In this document: positions 26,557 through 35,242 of the stretch, one piece after another
How positions within the stretch are numbered: position 1 is the stretch's first letter
Layout of the letters: each line of letters opens with the position of its first letter
Assembly (NCBI GenBank): GCA_030424595.1
Contig: JAUHWG010000008.1
Span: forward strand, 186,001-250,000
Source: Polyangia bacterium
GTDB lineage: Bacteria; Myxococcota_A; Polyangia; Nannocystales; Nannocystaceae
Reading direction: 5' to 3'
DNA length: 64,000 bases
The notes under the pieces: generated by a model
The model's input: only the letters and a program-made list of their open reading frames with translations
Told to the model about the DNA's origin: nothing
Database searches by the model: none
Position numbers and translations under genes: made by a program

Positions 26557-26790
26557 GGGGGAGGCTGAGGCGAAGGGCCGGTCAAGGGGGGACACCACTC
26601 TCTGCGACAGGTCGGAGCGCGCGTCGACCCCTTGTCCCAAGGGGTCGATGCGCGTCCTAGACTCGTTCGCGGTGTCCCCCCTCGCCCGTCCCAAGCGGCT
26701 CGTCCTCCTGTGGACGGTGAGCTGAGGACGAGGGCTACGCCGCTCGTCCTGCGTAGGAGGTGTTCGGATGGATCCTGGTCCAAGGAGGTG
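26557..26790. repeat. Inverted-repeat element, family 2, copy A
   Basis: An outer stem GGGGGGACACC (26586-26596) pairs with GGTGTCCCCCC (26671-26681). Inside is a 17-bp hairpin (26618-26634 with 26638-26654, loop TCC, one G-U pair). It is over 80% identical by eye to the reverse complement of 42592-42812. The hairpin shows an A-T to G-C exchange between the copies. It lies between convergent genes. Confidence 0.88.
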
Positions 26791-26815
26791 GGGCCGTGCC
26801 TCACCGCGGTCGGGC

Positions 26816-28801
26816 CTAGATGTTGATGCTCTGCGGGATCTTCGACGGCAGGAGATCGGTGTAGGGCTCGCGGTGTTTGTTGCGCTCGACGATCACGGCT
26901 TCGATCCGCTCGAGCTCCGCCTGGAACTCTGCGAGAGGGTCGGCGACCCGGGGGTCGCGGAAGGTGTTCTTCTTGTAGCGGCCGAGCTGGGTGTAGTAGG
27001 CGAGGCCTAGGCTCCGGCCGAGCTCGGTCTGGGCGAGGGCCTGGTCGAGCGGCGGGAGCACGTCGAGGAGGGTCGCGGTGGGGGTCGAGGGGGCGTAGGC
27101 CGCGAGGGGCTGGGCGGGCGTGTAGGCCATGATCGACCCCTGCGGGAAGTTCACGGCGGCATGCTGGGCGCTGGCGGTGAAGATGAGGGTCGTCACCACC
27201 TCGATCAGGTAGTCACGGGTCTTGACGCCGCCGTCTTGACCGAAGCCGACGACCCGCCCGCCCTCAAAGGAGAGGAGCTCCGCGGCCCAGGCCTGGAGCT
27301 CGTAGTCGCCGGCCACATGGTCGTCGCCCGTGTAGTAGAGGGCGACGTAGCGGGTGACCCAGGCCTGGATCGCGGCCCAGATCAGACGGCCGTCGTCGCG
27401 GAAGGGATAGTCGGGGATCTTCTCTGGATCGTCGACGCCGCGGGCGACGAGCTGCCGCTCGAGGCCGGCCTCGTCAAAGGGGTAGCTCTGGACGCCGAGG
27501 ATCGCCGCCAGTCGAGCGGCGTCGATCGAGGGCGCGAGCAGCTTGTTGACGCCGCCCTCGGGGGCGATGAGCGCGCTCTGGGCCGAGTCGTTGATGTAGA
27601 GCGTGCCCTCGAAGTGGGGCTCCAGGAGAACGTGGAGCGGGTGACGGCTGGAGAGCTGACGCTTGGTCGCGATGACGAAGGGCTCGACCAGAAAGTGGGT
27701 GCGCGCGAGGTGGGAGACCGCCTCGTGGTAGCAGCCGTCGGCGACCTGGACCGCGTTCTTGGCGACGCTCCAGGCCTCGCCGTCGGCGGGGGTCAGGACC
27801 GGGCTCGTCGCGGAGCTCCGCTGCTCGGTCTGGATCGCGACCGGGCGCAGGGCCCTGTCGTCGCCGCTGCGGGGGACCGCGAAGAGGGCGATCGGCGCCG
27901 GCATGTACTTGCGATACCCCGGATAGGTCCCCTCCAGGAGGCCGTCGAGGCCGGCGTAGTCGAGCTGGAAGAGGCGACCCTCGGCGCTGGCGAGATCGAG
28001 GCTGTCCTCAGGGTCAGCCATCGCCACCTGGTAGTGAGCCTCGGTGATCGGCAGCTTGGCCGACGGTCGCGGGACCCGCTCGATCATCGCAGGGTTGGGG
28101 CCCGCGAGGCGCATCCGGGCGAAGCTCCGGTCGAGCTGGTAGGTGTCGCGGATCGCCGGGACGTCGATGGTGCAGAAGATCGCGTCGTAGTCGGCGAGGC
28201 TCGTCGCTCGACCCTCGACCCGGGGGACGGTGTCACCGGTGCTCAGGAAGCTGTTGGCGGCCTTGGCGATCGCAGCCTCGATCTCGGCGACCACCGAGGA
28301 CTCCGCCTTCTCTGCCACCGAGGGGCTCGACCCCTCGGCCGCCGAGGACTCCGCCGGCTCCGCCGCGCCGCCGCGGACTCGGCTCTTGATCCGCGACCAG
28401 AAGCCGCTGTCGTCGTCGCCGAAGGAGACCGGTCCGTCGCCTTCGAGGTCGCTCGGCTTCATCCCGTCGAGATCGCCGTCGGCGATCCGCTCGGCGTCCT
28501 CCATCAGCAGCTCGAGGTCGGCCTTCACCTCGGCGCTGTCATCCTCGTCGTCCTCGAAGGAGATGATCCCCTGGCTCGCCTGCTCGACCTTGATAGCCAG
28601 GCTGTTGGCCAGGTTCTCGGCGACGACCTTCATCACCGTGATCCACCAGCGCAGGCTCGGCTTGTCCGCCCGGGGCACCTTCTCGAGGAGCGCGAGGGGC
28701 TCGACCAGGCTGTGTTTGTAGGCGTACTTGCGCCGCTGACGGGCGAGGGCGCTGCGACGCGCGTCGCTCTTCGGATCGAGCTGAGGGAGGATCGCGACCA
28801 T
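26816..28801 (-). CDS. Bacterial lipoxygenase
   Basis: The product is 661 residues. The non-haem iron ligands of lipoxygenases are all visible: His364 and His369 in SHLARTH, followed by EPFVIATKRQLSSRHPL; His547 and Asn551 in QHAAVNF; and the C-terminal Ile661 in PQSINI. It would dioxygenate polyunsaturated fatty acids. There is no recognisable PLAT domain at the N-terminus. Instead, residues about 85-190 are acidic, Ala/Glu/Ser-rich and probably an insert of low order. No signal peptide is obvious. It is a single gene between a family-2 element and a lipoprotein gene. The fatty acid desaturase at 57859 could supply unsaturated substrate; this is speculation. Confidence 0.93.
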   Translation of the reverse strand: MVAILPQLDPKSDARRSALARQRRKYAYKHSLVEPLALLEKVPRADKPSLRWWITVMKVVAENLANSLAIKVEQASQGIISFEDDEDDSAEVKADLELLMEDAERIADGDLDGMKPSDLEGDGPVSFGDDDSGFWSRIKSRVRGGAAEPAESSAAEGSSPSVAEKAESSVVAEIEAAIAKAANSFLSTGDTVPRVEGRATSLADYDAIFCTIDVPAIRDTYQLDRSFARMRLAGPNPAMIERVPRPSAKLPITEAHYQVAMADPEDSLDLASAEGRLFQLDYAGLDGLLEGTYPGYRKYMPAPIALFAVPRSGDDRALRPVAIQTEQRSSATSPVLTPADGEAWSVAKNAVQVADGCYHEAVSHLARTHFLVEPFVIATKRQLSSRHPLHVLLEPHFEGTLYINDSAQSALIAPEGGVNKLLAPSIDAARLAAILGVQSYPFDEAGLERQLVARGVDDPEKIPDYPFRDDGRLIWAAIQAWVTRYVALYYTGDDHVAGDYELQAWAAELLSFEGGRVVGFGQDGGVKTRDYLIEVVTTLIFTASAQHAAVNFPQGSIMAYTPAQPLAAYAPSTPTATLLDVLPPLDQALAQTELGRSLGLAYYTQLGRYKKNTFRDPRVADPLAEFQAELERIEAVIVERNKHREPYTDLLPSKIPQSINI

Positions 28802-29152
28802 GACAACCTTCTTGGCGACGGCCTAGCGCCGTGTGTTTTCTACAGAGCTACCGGGGGAGCTCGCCAAGTATGCCTGAATCTAGAGCGGTCGTTTGACCGC
28901 GTAGGCGAGCGCAGGCGCCCCTCGGGGCGATCGGAGCGCGAGCGCATAGGGGCAGCGAAGAGGCGAGCGGGCGTTCTCTCGCGGCCTTCGCGGCACTGTC
29001 ACGATCGTCTGCGCGCGGAGCCGCGGCGAGGTGGTCGGCGCTCGCGATTCGCGGCGAAGCGCGGCGGCGAGGTCGAAACGGCGACAGCACGCTCCACGTC
29101 GTCACTGGCGCGGAGAGCTCTCGTCGGCAGCCGATCGGTGCGGAGCGCTCGC
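28802..29152. other. Intergenic stretch without supported features
   Basis: About 350 bases between the leader of the lipoxygenase gene and the 3' end of the next lipoprotein gene. No coding frame, tRNA or strong hairpin was found. It must contain the lipoxygenase gene's upstream neighbour's terminator and the space to the left; nothing specific can be assigned. Confidence 0.4.
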
Positions 29153-30787
29153 CTACCCCGGGCCACAAACGCACCAGTCGGAGGCGTGTCCGTTGTCGGC
29201 GTCGCAGGGGATCGGCATCGCCGGCTCCTTCGCGCAGCCTGGCTCGCCGCCGAAGCGGCCGACGCAGACGAGCCCGGCGGCGGCGCAGAACGACGAGCAG
29301 CCAGCTCCGTCGCTGTAGACCCCCTCGCATTGATCAGGGCCGGCCTCGCACAGCTCCCACGCGGGGTTGGCCGCGGGGATCTGCGCGCAGTCGACCTCTT
29401 CGCCGGAGTCGCCGGAGTCGCCAGAGTCGCCAGAGTCGCCCTCGACGATCCGCACCTCGTAGACCTTGCCGCCGACCTGGTACTCCCACGTCCCGACGTA
29501 GAGGTGGTCGCCGGAGGTCGCGAGGGCCCAGGCGGCGACCTCCGAAAACTCGCAGATCGTCCCCCAACTCGCGCCTGTCTCGGAGGAGAGGAGGGTCGAC
29601 GTTCCTGTGTCCTCCTTCCAGCCGTCGGAGGTCGCGGCCCAGAGCTTCCCGTCCCACTCCGCGAGCTCGGTGACGTAGTGCTTGCCGATCGCCTGGACGA
29701 GCTCGGCCTCGCCCTCCTCGCCGCCGTTGTAGCGCCAGATCCCGGCGACTCCGCTCGAGGTCCGGTCGCTGCTGCCGATCCACAGCGCGTCGCCCCAGGA
29801 GCGCCCGCGGAAGAAGCGGGAGGGCGTCTCGTGGGCGCTCCACTCGGCGCCGTTGGTCGAGCTCAGGCGCCAGCCCTGCTTGTTCGACTCGTCGACGGCG
29901 AAGGCGTGGAGGACCCCGTCGTGGGCGACCAGCTCGCGGACGTACCAGGGCTCGGGGCCGCTGCTCCAGACGACCTCCCAGTCGACGCCGTTCGCGGTCC
30001 GGAGGATCTGCCCCTCCTCTTGATCAGCGTTGTCGTAGTGGACGGCGTAGAGGTGCTCGCCGAAGACCTCGAGGCCGCAGCCGATCGTGTGCTCGGGGCC
30101 GTCGTAGACCGTCTCCCAGTGGCTCCCGTCCGCGGAGCGGGCGATGTCGGCGCTCGACTCGGTGTTGGCGTAGAGCCAGCCCTTCCACTCGATCAAGGCG
30201 CAGACCGACTCGCTGACCCCGAGCAGACCTGGCCCTGCCAGCTCCCACGGCGCGTAGCGGTAGAGCATCGACGTGTTCTCGTGGCCGTAGCCGAAGAGGC
30301 CGGCGTGGAGGCGGCCCTTGAACTCGCGGAGGGAGAAGAAGCCGTCGCTGTAGGAGGCGCCGATAGGCGCGCAGGCGTAGGTGTGCGGGGGAGCGTCGCC
30401 GGTCGACGAGGAGCCGCTCTCGCTCGTCGAGGTCGAGCCCCCGGAGCTGCCCGTGCTGGCCTCGCCATCGGTCGCGCTGGTCGCCTCGGTCGAGCTGCCC
30501 GCGCTGGTCGTCTGCGTCGTCGTCCCGGCCGAGGCCGAGCCCGCCGAGACCGCGCTCGCTCCGGTCGCGGTCGGGCCTGAGTTGACGCTCGCCCCGCTGA
30601 GACCCAGGGTCTCGCCCCCGCTCGCGTCAGGATCGGAGCCGTTGCAGGCGAAGCAGAGCGCGCCCAGGAGGAGAGGGAGGCGCGAACCGGGCGGCGCCCG
30701 ACGTGGCGGCGCCTCGCCCTTGCGGCCGGTGCGAATGGACGCGCGAGCGCGACGGGAGGGGGCGGGGGATCGACGGGGCGGCACCAC
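29153..30787 (-). CDS. Surface lipoprotein with beta-propeller and Cys-rich tail
   Basis: The product is 544 residues. After a basic N-terminus comes the hydrophobic core RLPLLLGALCFAC with its lipobox. A Ser/Thr/Gly-rich linker follows (about 50-130). The central 300 residues have repeated Trp/Gly strands of sialidase- or Kelch-like propellers (for example GRLHAGLFGYG, GWLYANTESS, DALWIGSSD, KLWAATSDG, HLYVGTWEY). A Gly/Asp/Ser linker (about 425-445) leads to a domain with about 14 cysteines. The start is uncertain because 35 basic residues precede the hydrophobic stretch. Catalytic Asp-box motifs are not clear, so a binding role is more likely than hydrolysis. Confidence 0.78.
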   Translation of the reverse strand: MVPPRRSPAPSRRARASIRTGRKGEAPPRRAPPGSRLPLLLGALCFACNGSDPDASGGETLGLSGASVNSGPTATGASAVSAGSASAGTTTQTTSAGSSTEATSATDGEASTGSSGGSTSTSESGSSSTGDAPPHTYACAPIGASYSDGFFSLREFKGRLHAGLFGYGHENTSMLYRYAPWELAGPGLLGVSESVCALIEWKGWLYANTESSADIARSADGSHWETVYDGPEHTIGCGLEVFGEHLYAVHYDNADQEEGQILRTANGVDWEVVWSSGPEPWYVRELVAHDGVLHAFAVDESNKQGWRLSSTNGAEWSAHETPSRFFRGRSWGDALWIGSSDRTSSGVAGIWRYNGGEEGEAELVQAIGKHYVTELAEWDGKLWAATSDGWKEDTGTSTLLSSETGASWGTICEFSEVAAWALATSGDHLYVGTWEYQVGGKVYEVRIVEGDSGDSGDSGDSGEEVDCAQIPAANPAWELCEAGPDQCEGVYSDGAGCSSFCAAAGLVCVGRFGGEPGCAKEPAMPIPCDADNGHASDWCVCGPG

Positions 30788-31164
30788 GAGCTACCCTCAT
30801 GCGCGAGACCGCGCACGTCAAGCGCCCTGGCGACGCAGCGTCGCTCTCCGCTCTCCGCTCCCCGCTCCCCGCTCCCCGCTCCCAAGGGGCTCGAACCTGC
30901 GGGTCGTGCACGTCAAGCGCCCTGGGGACGCCGAGAGACCAAGCTGCGCGCGGGAGGGTCCGGTGAGAGACGATCGTTGCGGGGTCTGGGTCGAGCCCGA
31001 GGGGCGTCGACCTGCGGCCTCGACGGAGGCTGCGCCCCTTCAGCCCCAACAGGAATGGAGCATCGAGAACGGAGAATGGAGAGGAGAGGAGAAAATGAAA
31101 AAGGCTCCGCGGGGAGCCCTTCTCGCGGACCCGGTGATGGGTCCGTCGTCGTTCTCTTGGCGCC
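30788..31164. repeat. Intergenic region with direct and simple repeats
   Basis: An 18-bp direct repeat (GCACGTCAAGCGCCCTGG) occurs at 30814-30831 and 30908-30925, each followed by a GACGC. Between them is a run of CTCCCCG units (about 30846-30882). No gene is supported. The terminator of the DUF1501 gene lies at its right end. Confidence 0.7.
31095..31121 (-). terminator. Terminator of the DUF1592-DUF1501 operon
   Basis: On the minus strand a six- to eight-bp stem (GGGCTCC/GGAGCC) with loop CCGC is followed by TTTTTCATTTT, 44 bases beyond the stop codon. Confidence 0.85.
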
Positions 31165-32508
31165 CTAGCCGAAGAGCGGCAGGTCCTCGGCGATGATCGG
31201 GAACTCCTTCGAGAAGGGGTGCTCCTCGCCGATGCCGACGAAGTTGCGGATCGCCTTGTGGACCTCGCCCCACTTGATCTGGACGCCCTCGTTCGGATCG
31301 TCCAAGAGATCGAGGGTCGAGGGGTCGACCGTCATCGGCAGCTGGCCGTCGACCGTGGTCCCGCCGACGAGGCGGTTGCCGCCGATGATCCCGGGGTCGC
31401 CGCTCAGCACCATCATGCTGGTGACGGGCCAGTGATCCTTGCCGTCGGCGGCGCCCGGACCGTTGTAGCCCTTGCCGCGGCCGAAGTCGGAGCCCACGAA
31501 GATGACGAGCTCGTTGATGATCCCGGCGTTCTTGGCCTCCTCGATCAGGTAGTCGATGCCGTGGAAGAGCTTGGCGAGCTGGCGGACCTGGCTGATGTCG
31601 TGGTTGGAGTGGGTGTCGAAGCCGCCGAGCTCGATGTTGGCGCTGACCGCCAGACCCGCCTTGAACGCCGAGAGGGCGAGCTGGGTCTGCTGCATCATCC
31701 GCTCGAGGTCCCCCATGTTATTGGGGAGGTCGACGAGGGTCGGCAGCTCGACGGTCGAGAGCTGCTCCATGCTGCCGCGGGCGATGTAGAGCTCGTTCGC
31801 CGAGCGCTTGCCGCGGGGCAGCTCCTGCTTGTTGATCAGCTCCATCGTCCGCGACGCCTGGGCGTCGCTGATCCGCTGGAAGGTGTCCGGGTGGTGGTAG
31901 GTCGGCCCCTCGGGGTCGTTGACGTTGACCAGGTTCGGCGAGGCGATCTTCTGGAACGAGGTGACGCTGTTGAGGCGGGTCACCGGCAGGAGGTTGCCGC
32001 TGTTGGCGTAGCCGCCGCTGCTGATGAACGCGAGCGGGTGCTCCGGCGCTCGGTCGGCGGCGATCATCGCCGCCAGGGCGGGGTAGTCCCGGTCACCGCG
32101 GCCGCTGAAGGTGGTCTTGACCCCGCGGCTGTGGTTGTTGGTCTCGGTGTTGATCCCGTTGATCAGGAGGGTCTGCTCACCGTGGGCGGTGAAGAAGTCC
32201 TTCGCCGACATGAGGTAGGGATCCGCCTCGACGCCGAGGCCGAGCGCCGCCCCGGAGACCGGGATGTTGGCGTAGGGGATGTTGCCGACCTTGTGGGCGT
32301 CCGCGTTGTAGTCGTAGATCCGGTTGTACTTCGCCGGGTCCTTCGGCTTTGGATCGCAGAAGTAGGTCGGGTCCCAGCCGCCGCGGGCGGAGACGAAGAT
32401 GAAGTAGGGGCCTCCGTAGGGCTGAACGGCTGCGCGTGCCTGACGAATCGGGGCGGCGACGGCCAGACCGGTCATGGCGGCAAACTGCAGGAAATCTCGG
32501 CGATGCAT
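31165..32508 (-). CDS. DUF1501 protein, Tat-exported
   Basis: The product is 447 residues. It begins MHRRDFLQFAAMTGLAVAA, a twin-arginine signal peptide. The family core is visible as FIFVSARGGWDPTYFCDP, LLINGINTETNNHSRG, GGFDTHSNHD and FVGSDFGRGKGYNG, which places it in the alkaline-phosphatase-like DUF1501 superfamily of sulfatase-related folds. These proteins are usually encoded with DUF1592/DUF1585 haem proteins and are thought to be periplasmic. The gene starts 35 bases after such a partner. Metal-binding Asp/His residues seem to be present (DTH, DFGRG). The substrate is unknown. Confidence 0.9.
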   Translation of the reverse strand: MHRRDFLQFAAMTGLAVAAPIRQARAAVQPYGGPYFIFVSARGGWDPTYFCDPKPKDPAKYNRIYDYNADAHKVGNIPYANIPVSGAALGLGVEADPYLMSAKDFFTAHGEQTLLINGINTETNNHSRGVKTTFSGRGDRDYPALAAMIAADRAPEHPLAFISSGGYANSGNLLPVTRLNSVTSFQKIASPNLVNVNDPEGPTYHHPDTFQRISDAQASRTMELINKQELPRGKRSANELYIARGSMEQLSTVELPTLVDLPNNMGDLERMMQQTQLALSAFKAGLAVSANIELGGFDTHSNHDISQVRQLAKLFHGIDYLIEEAKNAGIINELVIFVGSDFGRGKGYNGPGAADGKDHWPVTSMMVLSGDPGIIGGNRLVGGTTVDGQLPMTVDPSTLDLLDDPNEGVQIKWGEVHKAIRNFVGIGEEHPFSKEFPIIAEDLPLFG

Positions 32509-32543
32509 GGGTGGACTCCTAGGTTGCGTCGGTCGGATCGTCC

Positions 32544-34979
32544 CTACTCAAAGAGGAACTTGTAGTCGGAGAGGAGGTAGGTGACGACGGCCATCCAGGC
32601 GCGGACGACGTAGGTCTCGTCGGTGGTGATCTGCTCCTCTGCCGGCAGGGCAGCGCCGGTGAGCAGGTTCTTGGTCGCGCGGCAGTTGCTGAGGAGCGAG
32701 GTCGACTCCTCCTCCGACGCGATGTTCTCGAGGCCAGCGGCGAGCGTGTCCGAGAAGATGAGGAAGGTCCGTGAGATCTCCGCGTCGCTGAGCTCCAGGT
32801 CCTCGCCCAGCAGCTGCTTGTGGAGGTAGCGGATGTTCTCCTTGATCTGCTGCGACGAGCCGTTGTCCGGGGTGTCGGTGAGCTCGACCATCGGGAAGAG
32901 CGTCCGCTCCTCGGTGGGGCGGGTGAAGTCGAACGCCGTGGTCGCGCAGGCGTGCTCGTTGGCCATGCGGGCGCCGACGCTGGCCATCACCGAGTTGGTG
33001 GTGGTCAGGCGCTCGGTGATCTGGTCGGAGTCATGACCGCCGTAGAGGATCTTGTAGTCGGTGCTCAGGTAGTCCCGCTTGTCGGAGCGGACCCAGCGGT
33101 AGCCGGTGACGGCCCCGAGCTTGTTGGCGAGCAGCTCCGGCGTCGACAGGCGGCCGACGCCGACCCCGTCGAGCTCCGCCGCGCGGGCGGGGGAGGGGGA
33201 CTTGCTCATCCCCTTGCCCCGGAAGTAGGGGGTCAGGATGATCTCGCGGATGACCGTCTTGATGTTGTGATCGTCGGCGACAAATTTGTCGGCGATCGCC
33301 CGGAGGAGCAGGTCCTGGGTCTCCCAGGCCGTCAGCTCGCTCTCGTAGAACTCAGAGTCCGGGTTGGTCGGGTAGTGCACGGGCTTGAGGCCGGTGAGCG
33401 CCTCGAACATCGTGTAGGTCGTCGAGATGGAGAAGCGCGGGTCGGCGGCGACGCGCTCGGCGAGCCACTGGATGCCGTACTCGAACTGGTCGGGCGGCAT
33501 CACCTCGTTGAGGTAGCCGGGGCTGAAGACCTCGGGGTACCACTGCGGCGGATCGAGCAGCTTCTCCTGGTCGCTCTTGTCGAACATCTGGAAGGCCCCG
33601 GCGATCGGGTCCATCATCTTGTGGCACTTCGAGCAGTCGGGGTTGTTGCGGGTCGGGTTGAAGACCGCCGAGCCCGCCTCCGGGTCGATCGCCTGGCTCG
33701 CGAGGGCGAGGATGTCGGTCGCCAAGAACTGGTCGAGGACCATCCGCGCGCGGTGACGCATGATGTTGGTCGGCGTCGTCGGGAAGCGGTTGAGCCACAT
33801 CGGCGAGGTCAGGATGCCGGCGTGGGGGAAGGCCTTATCGGCGCCGCCGCGGGGGACCGTGATCACGCCCTGCTGGAACTCTGTGGTGTCGTTCGGGTCC
33901 TCGAACTCGACCCCCTTGACGCTGTAGATGAACGCCGAGTCGGGGTTGAAGACCGTGTAGTTGGCGGTGATGATCTCGGTGAAGGGCCGGTCGTTGCGGA
34001 TGATGAAGTTGATCAGGTCGAGCGGCTCGCGGGCGACCGCCTGATTGATCCGCACCCGCTCGGCGGTCGTCAGCATGTTCGCGTTGGTGACGAAGTCGTT
34101 GCGGTTCGGGAAGTCGTTGTTGCTCAGCGTCGCCGCGGCGGCGTTGGCCGAGCCGTTGGCGAACTTGTCGGTGAGGAACTTGTCGTTGAAGATGTCGATC
34201 GTGCGCTCGAAGAACGCGTCCTCGGTCATCATCAGGTCGAGGATGTCGGCGACCGCCTCCAGGCCGCCCTGCTCGACCTCTGCGTACTCCTCGGGGGTCG
34301 GCAGGCGACCGACGAGGTGGAGGCTCGCCTTGCGGAGGGTCTCGGCGGGGGTCATGAGCTCGACGTCGTCGAAGCTCTTCGCCCCCGAGGTGTCGACCGG
34401 GCACTCGATCGGATCCTCGAGCTGGACGAGGAGCTCCTCCAGGGCGATGTAGATGTCATCGTCCTCGGTGAAGAGCTTGCCGCCCTCGTGATCGGTGAGG
34501 AAGAGCGGCTTGGCCAGGAGGATCGGGACGTCGTCGTAGGAGTAGCCGGCGATGCTCGCGATGTTGGCGAGGTTGGCCTCCATAAAGCCCGGGTAGACCG
34601 GCGGCAGGAGGAGGAACTTGGCGTTCTTCTCCGCGGCGATGCCGGTCGGATCGTGGCATTGGATGCAGGACTTGGAGAAGGTCGGGGCCCAGATCTCGTC
34701 GGCGAAGAACTGCTGGGTCGAGTAGCAGTCGCCGACGTCGCCGGTCGTGTCTCCGGAGTCGGAGTCGGTCTCGCCGGTGTCGCCGGTCGTGCCGGTCGTC
34801 TCCGCGTCCGTCGTCCCCTCGCTGGTCATCGAGCCAGTGGTCCCGTCGGTCTCGGTCGCGCTGTTGCTCCCGTCCTGGCCGCCTGCATAACAAGCGCCGA
34901 GGGTCAGGGCAGTGACAGCGGCGAGTGCCGGTGTGTGGAACAGGCCAGTCGTTCTACGCAGGCGTCGCGTTCGGGTCAT
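32544..34979 (-). CDS. DUF1592/DUF1588/DUF1585 dihaem lipoprotein
   Basis: The product is 811 residues. The signal peptide ends in LTLGAC and is followed by an Asp/Ser/Thr/Gly linker. A cytochrome c-type motif CIQCH (C105, C108, H109) lies in the N-terminal domain and a second, CSKCH (C449, C452, H453), in the DUF1588-like part. The segments RKASLHLVGRLPT, DRPFTEIITANYTVFN and AGILTSPMWL match the DUF1592/1588 core, and the C-terminus matches DUF1585. The family is common in Planctomycetes and Myxococcota and forms two-gene operons with DUF1501 proteins. A periplasmic redox enzyme on a large substrate is suspected, not shown. Confidence 0.9.
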   Translation of the reverse strand: MTRTRRLRRTTGLFHTPALAAVTALTLGACYAGGQDGSNSATETDGTTGSMTSEGTTDAETTGTTGDTGETDSDSGDTTGDVGDCYSTQQFFADEIWAPTFSKSCIQCHDPTGIAAEKNAKFLLLPPVYPGFMEANLANIASIAGYSYDDVPILLAKPLFLTDHEGGKLFTEDDDIYIALEELLVQLEDPIECPVDTSGAKSFDDVELMTPAETLRKASLHLVGRLPTPEEYAEVEQGGLEAVADILDLMMTEDAFFERTIDIFNDKFLTDKFANGSANAAAATLSNNDFPNRNDFVTNANMLTTAERVRINQAVAREPLDLINFIIRNDRPFTEIITANYTVFNPDSAFIYSVKGVEFEDPNDTTEFQQGVITVPRGGADKAFPHAGILTSPMWLNRFPTTPTNIMRHRARMVLDQFLATDILALASQAIDPEAGSAVFNPTRNNPDCSKCHKMMDPIAGAFQMFDKSDQEKLLDPPQWYPEVFSPGYLNEVMPPDQFEYGIQWLAERVAADPRFSISTTYTMFEALTGLKPVHYPTNPDSEFYESELTAWETQDLLLRAIADKFVADDHNIKTVIREIILTPYFRGKGMSKSPSPARAAELDGVGVGRLSTPELLANKLGAVTGYRWVRSDKRDYLSTDYKILYGGHDSDQITERLTTTNSVMASVGARMANEHACATTAFDFTRPTEERTLFPMVELTDTPDNGSSQQIKENIRYLHKQLLGEDLELSDAEISRTFLIFSDTLAAGLENIASEEESTSLLSNCRATKNLLTGAALPAEEQITTDETYVVRAWMAVVTYLLSDYKFLFE

Positions 34980-35242
34980 GTACAGCCTCCACCAATCTGC
35001 GACGAGAGTATCTCGGCCGTCTTCGCGGCGACAAGGGCGATCAGACGCCGATTTTTGGGCTCGAGAGAGTGGGGCCTGGGAGCCCTACTCGCTGTGATCA
35101 TCGGATCGCGCTCGTTCACCCCGCGAGGGTGGATCCGTCGTAGGCGGTCGTGAGCGGGCCTCTGTCACTACGGGCTCTCGTCCGTGCCCGCGCTCCCGGC
35201 CTGTCGCGGTTGGGGGAGCGATGCGACACGGGCGGCGATGAA

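Noticed and set aside
24904..26694. N-terminal extension of the ABC ATPase gene
   Set aside because: The frame stays open for about 600 codons upstream, but that part is antisense to the double-DsbA gene and has no similarity to transporters.
27161..30580. Open frame of 1139 codons on the plus strand
   Set aside because: It crosses the lipoxygenase gene, an intergenic region and a lipoprotein gene in antisense. The product is Arg/Val/Asp-rich without any motif.
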